Assembly (NCBI GenBank): GCA_036446035.1
Contig: JAZFSG010000004.1
Location: 1-5,909, forward strand
Direction of reading: 5' to 3'
Source of the DNA: CAXMQS01 sp036446035
GTDB lineage: Bacteria > Actinomycetota > Acidimicrobiia > Spongiisociales > JAOTWH01
Length of the DNA: 5,909 nt
Shown here: piece after piece, positions 1 through 5,044 of the stretch
Position numbering within the stretch: the stretch's first letter is position 1
Layout of the letters: every line of letters begins with the position of its first letter
Notes under the pieces: model-generated
What the model was told of the DNA's origin: nothing
Seen by the model: the letters and a program-made list of their open reading frames with translations, nothing else
Databases searched by the model: none
Translations under genes and position numbers: made by a program

Positions 1-271
1 AGTGGAAGTCTGAAGCGTAGGGATCGTCCAGCATCACGTCGGCGTCGTTGGACCTTCCAAGGACAACGCCACCGCGAACAGCGAAACGCAGACCGGCCTG
101 CCCGTCGGAATGTACGACGACGATGTCAGCACCCGCTCGGCGACGACGATCGACCTCGGCCCCAGATCCGACATGCGCCCAGATGGCACGGGCCACCTGC
201 CAGAGGAACAGGTAGAGCATCGCCAAGAAGACGAGCTTGAGGATGTTGAGAAAAAGGGCCGGCACGGTCAC
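1..271 (-). CDS. fhaB: FHA-domain membrane protein, FhaB-like (partial, runs off left edge)
   Basis: Read on the minus strand from a GTG at 271, this frame stays open to the window edge and gives the first 90 residues. Residues about 5-30 form one hydrophobic segment (LFLNILKLVFLAMLYLFLW), followed by a basic stretch (DRRRR, 41-45). An FHA phosphothreonine-binding domain then begins: VVLGRS at 69-74 carries the conserved Gly-Arg, and DPYASDFH ends at 90 with the Ser-x-x-His motif. The GTG overlaps the TGA of the upstream fhaA by 4 nt (GTGA), so the two are probably translationally coupled. This layout, a short N-terminal membrane anchor plus one FHA domain downstream of fhaA, matches mycobacterial FhaB (FipA), which takes part in Ser/Thr kinase signalling at the septum. 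By that precedent pstP, rodA, pbpA and pknA/B genes would follow to the left (inference). The C-terminal part of the FHA domain is not in the window. Confidence 0.88.
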   Translation of the reverse strand, partial: MTVPALFLNILKLVFLAMLYLFLWQVARAIWAHVGSGAEVDRRRRAGADIVVVHSDGQAGLRFAVRGGVVLGRSNDADVMLDDPYASDFH

Positions 272-927
272 ACCACCCGGAACGTGCATTCGACGGAGCC
301 GAACACAACGGAGTCGCCATTGGCGATCAGTCTCGGACCGGTGACCGAACTGCCGTTGAGCGTCGTCCCGTTCGATGAACCGATGTCGGCTATCCAGAAG
401 TCGGCATCCTCGCGCCAGATGATGGCGTGGCTTCGGGAAACCTCCTCGGCGTCGAGCCTCACGTCGGAGTCGATGTCGCGGCCGATCAGGATGCGATTGG
501 CGCCCAGCGACAACTCATCACCGGTTGCCTTGAGGGCCAGGTATGCCCATCGCGGCAAAGCACCTTTGACGACGGTGGCCGCGATGTGGGTTGACCCGGG
601 CGACATCTCGGGATCGGCGACGACCTGGACGTGGACGGCGCCTTCGATCCGCCAACCGTTCTGCAGGGCATGCTCGTCGATAATGGCGGCCAGCTCGCCC
701 GTTAGATCCGCGGGGGCCTGTGTCGAGCCGAGATCGTCGGGGTGGATGCGGACTCCGTAGATGTTGGGCACGACAGGTCCCGCCGGTCCCTCCACCACGG
801 AGAGGTCGGCTTCGCGGATTATTCGTTGTGCTAGTTCGGGACCGGAAACGGCGCCGGGGAACAATTTGGAGGCGAACCCCTCGATAAGGCGTTCTAGGCG
901 CCGTTCCAGGCTTCGCGCCAGGTTCAT
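268..927 (-). CDS. fhaA: FhaA-like protein: DUF3662 (FhaA N-terminal) domain plus FHA domain
   Basis: This 219-residue protein starts MNLARSLERRLERLIEG, the typical opening of the DUF3662/FhaA N-terminal domain, which covers about 1-115. A short linker precedes a C-terminal FHA domain (about 137-219). Its phosphothreonine-binding signature is visible: Gly149-Arg150, Ser164-Arg-Ser-His167, and Ser-Ser-Asn186-Gly-Thr. FhaA of mycobacteria binds phosphorylated partners of the PknA/PknB kinases, including the MviN pseudokinase, and modulates peptidoglycan synthesis. The same role is inferred here. It is far shorter than M. tuberculosis FhaA (over 500 aa) because the long low-complexity linker is missing. 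The ATG at 927 is preferred over an in-frame ATG at 975: the family N-terminus begins at 927, and a TACAAT -10 box lies at 942-937, downstream of the alternative start. It overlaps fhaB by 4 nt and is divergent from tRNA-Leu. Confidence 0.92.
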   Translation of the reverse strand: MNLARSLERRLERLIEGFASKLFPGAVSGPELAQRIIREADLSVVEGPAGPVVPNIYGVRIHPDDLGSTQAPADLTGELAAIIDEHALQNGWRIEGAVHVQVVADPEMSPGSTHIAATVVKGALPRWAYLALKATGDELSLGANRILIGRDIDSDVRLDAEEVSRSHAIIWREDADFWIADIGSSNGTTLNGSSVTGPRLIANGDSVVFGSVECTFRVV

Positions 928-936
928 GAAGGCAGC

Positions 937-942
937 ATTGTA
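937..942 (-). promoter_or_regulatory. -10 box of the fhaA promoter (TACAAT)
   Basis: On the minus strand, TACAAT matches the sigma-70-family -10 consensus at 5 of 6 positions. Only 9 nt separate it from the fhaA ATG at 927, which would place the transcription start within about 0-3 nt of the ATG and give a leaderless or nearly leaderless mRNA. I find no convincing -35 hexamer 16-18 nt upstream. Leaderless mRNAs are common in actinobacteria. The start site itself is inferred. Confidence 0.5.
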
Positions 943-978
943 CGGGGAGGCGCACCGGACTGCGGCCGGTCCCACTGC

Positions 979-984
979 TACGCT
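979..984 (+). promoter_or_regulatory. -10 box of the tRNA-Leu promoter (TACGCT)
   Basis: TACGCT fits the actinobacterial TAnnnT pattern and ends 9 nt before the first base of tRNA-Leu. With a 17-nt spacer the -35 position is CGGACT (956-961), which keeps the GAC core of TTGACA but is otherwise weak. The same 8-mer GCTACGCT stands in front of the SRP RNA gene at 4471-4478. Confidence 0.5.
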
Positions 985-993
985 TCCCGCCCC

Positions 994-1078
994 GGGCGAG
1001 TGGCGGAATTGGTAGACGCGCAGGATTCAGGATCCTGTGAGCATTACGCTCGTGGGGGTTCAAGTCCCCCCTCGCCCA
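994..1078 (+). tRNA. tRNA-Leu, anticodon CAG
   Basis: This is a complete class II tRNA of 85 nt. The acceptor stem GGGCGAG (994-1000) pairs fully with CTCGCCC (1071-1077), and the discriminator is A1078. The D arm contains GGTAGACGCG. The anticodon stem CAGGA/TCCTG encloses the loop TTCAGGA, with anticodon CAG at 1028-1030 reading CUG. A long variable arm follows (TGAGCATTACGCTCG). The T arm is GGGGG-TTCAAGT-CCCCC. CCA is not encoded. Position and orientation, divergent from fhaA, correspond to leuT beside fhaA in M. tuberculosis as I recall it. Confidence 0.98.
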
Positions 1079-1116
1079 CATGGATATCAGGGCCAGTCGA
1101 TGCACGCTGCGCAGCT

Positions 1117-1133
1117 CACACCACCACGGTGTG
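1117..1133 (+). terminator. Possible terminator hairpin between tRNA-Leu and the operon
   Basis: CACACC (1117-1122) and GGTGTG (1128-1133) form a perfect 6-bp stem around a 5-nt loop, 39 nt after the tRNA. No T-tract follows (CGTTAG), so intrinsic termination is uncertain. It may instead be a processing or weak attenuating structure, with tRNA transcription partly reading into the gene at 1149. Confidence 0.3.
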
Positions 1134-1148
1134 CGTTAGCGCTGGGCT

Positions 1149-2141
1149 ATGTCGTACTCCCTACCGGTAGTCCGAAAACGTAGGCGTCGACGGGCCGTAT
1201 GGATGGCGGCGGTTGGGTCTGTCATCGTTCTGCTGGGACTGCTGGCATTCCGGTTCATCGACGATCGCACGCGGATTCGGACGTACCTCGACGCGGCCAG
1301 GGAGACCGCCTCCATCTACGAGGGGCTTGCCGTACGCGCCGACGCCCTCATCGCTGGACTCGAGGAGGCGGATCGGCCGGCACTGCTCGGGGTGCTCGAG
1401 GAAACGTCCCTCGAGGCTGCAACCGCAGAGAGGCTGCTGCTCGACGTTGCCATTCCCAGCGATGTAGGCGCGGCTGGAGGGTTCTTCACGTCGGCCGTCG
1501 CCGCCTGGCGCGAGGGACTCGGCCAGCTGGAGGCCGGCATTGGACTGCTTCTCGAGGATCCGACCGATGTCGACGGCAGCTCCGCACTGAGAACCTCCTT
1601 CCTCGACTTCCGGGTGGGGGACCGCGCTTATGACCATTTCGCCATCCTGATCGCAGAGCAAGCTGGAGAGAGGCCTTTCCCTGATGTGGTCTTCGTGACC
1701 GCCGATAGGGACCTGCGTTATGACGCGGATCTCGTCGTGTTGCGGCTGGCTTCCATCGCCTCGCTCGTCGCCGACCACGACATCGCCGTGGCCGATGTGC
1801 GCTTCGATCCTGAACCGACCGGCGACCGCGAAGGTCGAGCCGTCATCCCGTTCAGTGTCTCGCTCGATATCGAGGTGAGTGTCGTCAATCGAGGCAACGA
1901 GCCCGAGATCGACATCCCCGTGCGGCTCCGCCTCATCGGCCGCCTCGGTGACATCATCCACGAAGACGCGCAAGCCATCGGCTCGCTCGAGCCAGGAGCC
2001 GCGGCCAACCTGTTGTTCACCGACCTGCCCGTCCAGCCGGGGGAGTTCTACGAGGTCATCCTCTTCGCCGACCTGGATGTCGACGAGGATCAGGAGTCCA
2101 ACGTGTATTCGGAATCCTTCTACAGAAACGACTCGACATGA
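1149..2141 (+). CDS. Membrane-anchored protein of unknown function with C-terminal CARDB-like domain
   Basis: I do not recognise this 330-residue protein as a named family. The N-terminus is strongly basic (RKRRRRR, 9-15) and runs into a single hydrophobic segment (about 17-36), which predicts a signal anchor with the rest of the chain outside the membrane. Residues about 40-135 are Ala/Leu/Glu-rich and probably helical. Residues about 210-326 look beta-rich and resemble a CARDB/Ig-like adhesion fold: IEVSVVNRGNEPEIDIPV, then GSLEPGAAANLLF, then a closing DVDEDQESN, like the acidic E-S-N ending of CARDB repeats. No cysteine or obvious catalytic motif is seen. The ATG at 1149 keeps the basic stretch before the membrane segment. 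No clear Shine-Dalgarno precedes it. Its TGA overlaps the next ATG (ATGA), so it heads the operon with DUF4446 and serS. An extracytoplasmic scaffold or adhesion role is only a guess. Confidence 0.85.
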   Translation: MSYSLPVVRKRRRRRAVWMAAVGSVIVLLGLLAFRFIDDRTRIRTYLDAARETASIYEGLAVRADALIAGLEEADRPALLGVLEETSLEAATAERLLLDVAIPSDVGAAGGFFTSAVAAWREGLGQLEAGIGLLLEDPTDVDGSSALRTSFLDFRVGDRAYDHFAILIAEQAGERPFPDVVFVTADRDLRYDADLVVLRLASIASLVADHDIAVADVRFDPEPTGDREGRAVIPFSVSLDIEVSVVNRGNEPEIDIPVRLRLIGRLGDIIHEDAQAIGSLEPGAAANLLFTDLPVQPGEFYEVILFADLDVDEDQESNVYSESFYRNDST

Positions 2142-2599
2142 TCGACACCGTTCCGGTTGTCATCGGCATCGTCGTCTTCTCGGTCGCGATCGGGTGGCTG
2201 ACGTTCCAGGTGATGAAGTTGCGCCGCATCGTCATGCAGGTTCCCGAGGAGGGCGGGGTCTTTGAGTCTCTGCGGCGGCTGGATCGTGACCTCGGCACCA
2301 TCGAAGAGACCGTTGTCGAGATAGTCCCGCGCCTTCAGTCGATCGAGAGCCGGCTGCCCCACGCCATCCAGTACACGGCGGTAGTCGCCTTCGACGCCTA
2401 CGAGGACGTCGGCGGCAGGCTGTCTCGGTGCCTGGCACTTCTCAACCAGTTCGGCACCGGCATCGTCGTCACTTTGCTCGTGAGTAGGAACGAGACCCGT
2501 TGGTTCACCAAGGAGGTCGAGGGCGGAGTTGGTGCCGAAGAGTTGTCGCCGGAGGAAGCGGAAGCCATCCGGCGGTCCCTGGGTACGATGCCGCGATGA
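2138..2599 (+). CDS. DUF4446 family membrane protein
   Basis: This 153-residue protein has one N-terminal membrane segment (about 5-25, VPVVIGIVVFSVAIGWLTF), then a charged helical stretch (about 35-72, FESLRRLDRDLGTIEETVVE) suited to a coiled coil. A C-terminal globular region follows (about 78-150). That region carries features I associate with DUF4446: FDAYEDVGGRLSRCLALL, then GIVVTLLVSRNETRWFTKEV, then LSPEEAEAIRRSL. The biochemical function of the family is unknown. It is probably anchored in the cytoplasmic membrane with the conserved domain in the cytoplasm. Both ends overlap neighbours by 4 nt (ATGA with the 330-aa gene upstream and with serS downstream), so translation is likely coupled along the operon. 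No strong Shine-Dalgarno is seen, consistent with coupling. Confidence 0.88.
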   Translation: MIDTVPVVIGIVVFSVAIGWLTFQVMKLRRIVMQVPEEGGVFESLRRLDRDLGTIEETVVEIVPRLQSIESRLPHAIQYTAVVAFDAYEDVGGRLSRCLALLNQFGTGIVVTLLVSRNETRWFTKEVEGGVGAEELSPEEAEAIRRSLGTMPR

Positions 2600-3849
2600 T
2601 CGATCCGGGTGTGCTGCGCACAGATTTCGACAAGCTCGTTACCGAATTGGAGCGCCGCGGGCTCACCGTCGACCTCGATTCGCTGGTCGGCCTCGACGAC
2701 AGTCGGCGACGGCTGCGGACGTCGGCCGAGGAGATGCGCGCCGAGCAGAAGAAGCAGGGCCAGGCCATTGCAACTCTCGAAGGGGTAGCCAAGGAGGAGT
2801 CCATCCGTTCGGCGGGCACCCTGGCTGACGACTACAAGGCGGCTCTCGCTGAGGCCGACGATCTCGACCGCCAGTTCCTCGACCAGTGGGTGCGCTTACC
2901 CAACTTCGCCCACCCCTCTGTCCCGGCCGGTGACGGGGAGGAAGGCAATGTCGAGATCAGGAAGTGGGGCGACACCGCAGGATTCGACTTCGAGGCCAAA
3001 GATCACCTCGACCTGGGCGAGGCGCTCGGCGTCATCGACGTCGAGAGAGCGGCCAAGGTCTCTGGTTCTCGGTTCGCCTACCTGAAGGGGCGGCTGGCCC
3101 TCCTCGAGTTCGCCCTGGTGCGCTGGGCCATGGATCGACTGACGCCGCAGGGGTTCACCCCTGTTGTTCCCCCGGTTCTGGTACGCGAGGAGGCGTTGTT
3201 CGGCACCGGCTTCTTCCCCGAGGCGCGCGAGCAGGTCTACTCGATTCCCGAGGATGACCTCTTCCTCGCCGGCACCGCCGAGATCCCACTGGCGGCGCTG
3301 CACGCCGACGAGATCCTCGACCCTGCCGCGTTGCCAATGCGGTATGTCGGGTTCTCAACGTGTTTTCGCCGCGAGGCCGGTACTTACGGCAAGGACACCA
3401 GGGGCATCTTCCGCACCCACCAGTTCGACAAGGTCGAGATGTTCTCGTTCACCTCACCGGAGAACTCCTGGGAGGAGCACGACTTCCTGCTCGCCCAGGA
3501 GGAATCTCTCGTCAAGGAACTCGGGCTCCCCTACCGGGTGGTCAATGTCTGTCTCGGCGATCTGGGCGCGGTCGCCGCCAAGAAGTACGACATCGAGGTA
3601 TGGCTGCCGGGCCAGGCCGCCTATCGGGAGCTGACCTCGTGCTCCAACACGACCGATTACCAGGCGCGGCGGCTCAGGATCCGCTCTCGGACCGACTCCG
3701 GCACCGAAACCGCCCACACACTCAACGGGACCGTGGTCACTTCCAGCCGCACCCTCATCGCCATCATGGAGAACCACCAGCAGCCAGACGGCACCATCAA
3801 GGTCCCAGACGCTCTCGTCCCGTTCACCGGCTTCGACACCATCGAGTGA
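2596..3849 (+). CDS. serS: Seryl-tRNA synthetase
   Basis: This 417-residue class II synthetase charges tRNA-Ser (and tRNA-Sec where present) with serine in the cytoplasm. The N-terminal region (about 1-105) is the charged helical arm that grips the long variable arm of tRNA-Ser, including EEMRAEQKKQGQAI at 45-58. The catalytic core shows the serine-pocket TAEIP (227-231), motif 2 with FRREAGTYGKDTRG (257-270) and FRTHQFDKVEMF, the ELTSCSN segment (345-351), and motif 3 from HTLNGT through SSRTLIAIMENHQQPDG (374-399) with Arg385. Length is normal for bacterial SerRS. The ATG at 2596 starts the family N-terminus MIDPGVLRTDFD. The frame is open upstream to 2500, but that part overlaps the DUF4446 gene. 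Start overlaps DUF4446 by 4 nt (ATGA) and the stop overlaps the methyltransferase (GTGA). Two tRNA-Ser genes lie downstream at 5045-5135 and 5636-5723. Confidence 0.98.
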   Translation: MIDPGVLRTDFDKLVTELERRGLTVDLDSLVGLDDSRRRLRTSAEEMRAEQKKQGQAIATLEGVAKEESIRSAGTLADDYKAALAEADDLDRQFLDQWVRLPNFAHPSVPAGDGEEGNVEIRKWGDTAGFDFEAKDHLDLGEALGVIDVERAAKVSGSRFAYLKGRLALLEFALVRWAMDRLTPQGFTPVVPPVLVREEALFGTGFFPEAREQVYSIPEDDLFLAGTAEIPLAALHADEILDPAALPMRYVGFSTCFRREAGTYGKDTRGIFRTHQFDKVEMFSFTSPENSWEEHDFLLAQEESLVKELGLPYRVVNVCLGDLGAVAAKKYDIEVWLPGQAAYRELTSCSNTTDYQARRLRIRSRTDSGTETAHTLNGTVVTSSRTLIAIMENHQQPDGTIKVPDALVPFTGFDTIE

Positions 3850-4466
3850 GCAGGGTCTTCAAGGACATCGCCGGCCGTTACGACCGGCTCAACACCGTGC
3901 TGTCGCTCGGCAGGGACGACGCCTGGAGGCGCTCGGCGATTCGCCATCTACCGCCCGGAACCGTGCTCGATCTTGGCGCAGGCACCGGCGCGGCCAACAA
4001 ACTGTTTGGTGACCGGCGGGTTATCGCCCTTGATCCCGAGCCAGCGATGTTGGAGCTCAACGATGCAGACGAGACCCTTGTCGGCTTCGGCGAGGCCATC
4101 CCTCTCGCCGACGGCTCCGTCGACGGAGTCTTCTCGGCGTTCGTCTTTCGCAATCTGACATCGGTTCCCGAAACGATGGACGAGGTCGCCCGGGTTCTTC
4201 GCCCAAGCGGCGTCGCCGCCATCGTTGACCTCGGTCGACCCGAGTCGAGCGTCGTCGCCGCGGTACATCGTGCCGGGACTTCCGTGGTGCTGCCTGCGGC
4301 CGGTGCCACGATCGGCGCCCGGTCGGAGTACAGCTATCTTCATCGGTCTCTCGACAAGCACCCACCTCCCGAAGAGTTGCTTGTGCATGACCGTCTGCGG
4401 CTGGATTCGACTTGGCGGATGGGCCCGTTGCGTTTCGTGTGGGGCGCAGTGCTGAGGCGAATCTGA
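3846..4466 (+). CDS. UbiE/MenG-family SAM-dependent methyltransferase (demethylmenaquinone methyltransferase-like)
   Basis: This 206-residue protein begins MSRVFKDIAGRYDRLNTVLS, the family signature F-x-x-I-A-x-x-Y-D-x-x-N-x-x-x-S, followed by WRR at 27-29. SAM motif I is LDLGAGTG (41-48), with the acidic residue expected to bind ribose at D63. Later elements are AFVFRNL (98-104), in the place of the usual G-x-R-N, and EVARVLRPSG, then EYSYLHRSLDKHPPPEEL near the C-terminus. MenG/UbiE performs the C-methylation of demethylmenaquinone, the last step of menaquinone synthesis, at the membrane. It is shorter than typical members (about 230-250 aa), and the usual C-terminal G-F-x-x-V and glycine-rich end are not visible, so substrate identity is uncertain. 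GTG at 3846 overlaps the serS stop by 4 nt. The open frame upstream to 3360 only shadows serS. Last gene of the operon. Confidence 0.85.
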   Translation: MSRVFKDIAGRYDRLNTVLSLGRDDAWRRSAIRHLPPGTVLDLGAGTGAANKLFGDRRVIALDPEPAMLELNDADETLVGFGEAIPLADGSVDGVFSAFVFRNLTSVPETMDEVARVLRPSGVAAIVDLGRPESSVVAAVHRAGTSVVLPAAGATIGARSEYSYLHRSLDKHPPPEELLVHDRLRLDSTWRMGPLRFVWGAVLRRI

Positions 4467-4472
4467 ATTGGC

Positions 4473-4478
4473 TACGCT
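4473..4478 (+). promoter_or_regulatory. -10 box of the SRP RNA promoter (TACGCT)
   Basis: TACGCT lies 5 nt before the first paired base of the predicted SRP RNA, which would put the start of transcription close to the closing helix at about 4483-4485. It begins only 7 nt after the methyltransferase stop. No good -35 hexamer is visible 15-18 nt upstream, where TGCTGA and CTGAGG are the best candidates. It is identical to the tRNA-Leu -10 box, including the preceding GC. Confidence 0.5.
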
Positions 4479-4482
4479 CCAG

Positions 4483-4760
4483 GGGACCGTGCACGGCGGG
4501 GCGCTAGGGGTGCCCTCTTCCCGAAACCCTCTTTAGGCGGGGTCGATGCCTCGCCCGAGGGTGCTCGACCGGCGGGTCAGCGCCAGGCGGGCGGTGTTGA
4601 AGGTCGAACTCCTGCGCAGCGGAGCAGCCGTGAACCGGGTCAGGTCCGGAAGGAAGCAGCCCTAAGCGACCCCGCTCTGGGTGCAGCAGGATCATTCGAC
4701 TGGAGCCGTCGGCCTGGAACGCGCTGCCGATCAGCGCTCGAAGGCGAGGCGCACGGTCCT
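4483..4760 (+). ncRNA. ffs: Signal recognition particle RNA, large (Alu-domain) bacterial type
   Basis: This RNA pairs with Ffh to target nascent membrane and secreted proteins. Domain IV is unmistakable at 4637-4662: CAGGTCC, GGAA tetraloop (4648-4651), GGAAGCAGCC. Helices on both sides of it can be paired by eye: GGAGC/GCTCT, CCTGC 4611-4615 with GCAGG 4686-4690, GTCGAA 4603-4608 with TTCGAC 4695-4700, CCAGGC 4583-4588 with GCCTGG 4712-4717, CAGCG 4578-4582 with CGCTG 4722-4726, and GCCTCGCC 4548-4555 with GGCGAGGC 4743-4750. The ends close with GGACCGTGC 4484-4492 against GCACGGTCC 4751-4759. The 5' part between 4493 and 4547 folds as two hairpins, GGGCG/TGCCC and CCCG/CGGG, whose loops can pair (AGGG 4506-4509 with CCCT 4527-4530), as in the Alu domain. 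Total about 278 nt, close to Bacillus scRNA. Exact ends are inferred from the closing helix. Confidence 0.93.
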
Positions 4761-4770
4761 TAGTGAGCTC

Positions 4771-4785
4771 CTGGCTGTGGGCCAG
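4771..4785 (+). terminator. Possible terminator hairpin after the SRP RNA
   Basis: CTGGC (4771-4775) and GCCAG (4781-4785) form a perfect 5-bp stem with loop TGTGG, beginning 11 nt after the closing helix of the SRP RNA. The following bases (AGGCCATAGG) contain no T-tract, so it is weak as an intrinsic terminator and may only protect the 3' end. Confidence 0.3.
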
Positions 4786-4846
4786 AGGCCATAGGCGCTG
4801 AGGTCAGTAGGTTGGCGGTTCTGACTCAATGCTCATGGTCTCGAGC

Positions 4847-4869
4847 GCCGAGCAGCGAAGCTGATCGGC
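4847..4869 (-). terminator. Hairpin next to the tRNA-Ser relic, possible decayed terminator
   Basis: GCCGA (4847-4851) pairs with TCGGC (4865-4869), and CAGC (4853-4856) with GCTG (4860-4863), around a GAA loop with one G/A mismatch (4852/4864). On the minus strand it sits 7 nt downstream of the tRNA-like 3' end at 4877, the position a tRNA terminator would occupy. The intact tRNA-Ser(CGA) has its own GC hairpin 4 nt after its 3' end. Confidence 0.35.
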
Positions 4870-4876
4870 ATTAACG

Positions 4877-4898
4877 CGGAGGAAGTGGGATTCGAACC
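4877..4898 (-). pseudogene. Relic of a tRNA-Ser 3' end (T arm, acceptor strand, discriminator)
   Basis: This 22-nt stretch differs at one position (4883) from 5045-5066, the 3' end of tRNA-Ser(GGA), and likewise from the inverted end of tRNA-Ser(CGA) at 5702-5723. It covers part of the T arm, the 3' acceptor strand and the discriminator G. Upstream on the minus strand there is no anticodon arm, D arm or matching 5' acceptor strand, so it is not a working tRNA. It may be the remnant of a third tRNA-Ser copy lost by decay, or a duplicated 3' end left by an integrated and later deleted element. Confidence 0.6.
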
Positions 4899-4945
4899 TA
4901 TCAAGGAGGGCCGAGCGGAGCTCGGCTCCATCGAACGATAGGTTC
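4894..4945. repeat. Nested inverted repeat next to the tRNA relic
   Basis: GAACCTATC (4894-4902) is the exact reverse complement of GATAGGTTC (4937-4945). Nested inside is GCCGAGC-GGA-GCTCGGC (4910-4926). Together they can form a long two-tier hairpin. The outer left arm is shared with the T arm of the tRNA relic. Confidence 0.6.
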
Positions 4946-5044
4946 AAGGCCGAATAGGACTTGAAACAGAGTGAGCCTTCCGCCGCAGGCGGGCGAGCGC
5001 CACGCAGCTGGGGCCTGGCTCTAGGTTCGCCTCGTTCACAACAG

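Larger units (their letters stand above)
4761..5044. other. Gene-free spacer with hairpins and a tRNA relic
   Basis: No frame here has credible coding character. The stretch holds a hairpin just after the SRP RNA (4771-4785), a G-A-mismatched hairpin (4847-4869), a 22-nt copy of a tRNA-Ser 3' end on the minus strand (4877-4898), a nested inverted repeat (4894-4945) and a small hairpin CCGCC-GCA-GGCGG (4980-4992). The last lies about 50-65 nt downstream of minus-strand tRNA-Ser(GGA) and could help end its transcript, although it has no T-tract. Confidence 0.7.

Noticed and set aside
110..760. Plus-strand frame of 216 codons
   Set aside because: Antisense shadow of fhaA/fhaB, whose domains are clear in the other strand.
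928..975. Upstream in-frame start of fhaA adding 16 residues
   Set aside because: The extra residues do not belong to the DUF3662 start, and the -10 box at 942-937 lies downstream of that ATG.
518..1105. Minus-strand frame starting over tRNA-Leu (MWARGDLNPHERNAHR)
   Set aside because: Antisense-tRNA artefact that then runs out of frame through fhaA, with low-complexity Arg/Pro-rich translation.
1161..1973. Minus-strand frame of 270 codons
   Set aside because: Antisense to the 330-aa gene. The plus frame has the membrane anchor, the operon overlap and sensible composition.
2500..2595. Extended N-terminus of serS
   Set aside because: It would overlap most of the DUF4446 3' end. SerRS proteins begin at the MIDPGVLR-type sequence, and the 4-nt overlap matches the other junctions.
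4504..4695. Minus-strand 63-codon frame
   Set aside because: It lies antisense to the SRP RNA. The RNA pairing explains the sequence.
4877..4983. A complete fourth tRNA on the minus strand
   Set aside because: Only the T-arm/acceptor end matches. No anticodon arm, D arm or full 5' acceptor strand can be paired.
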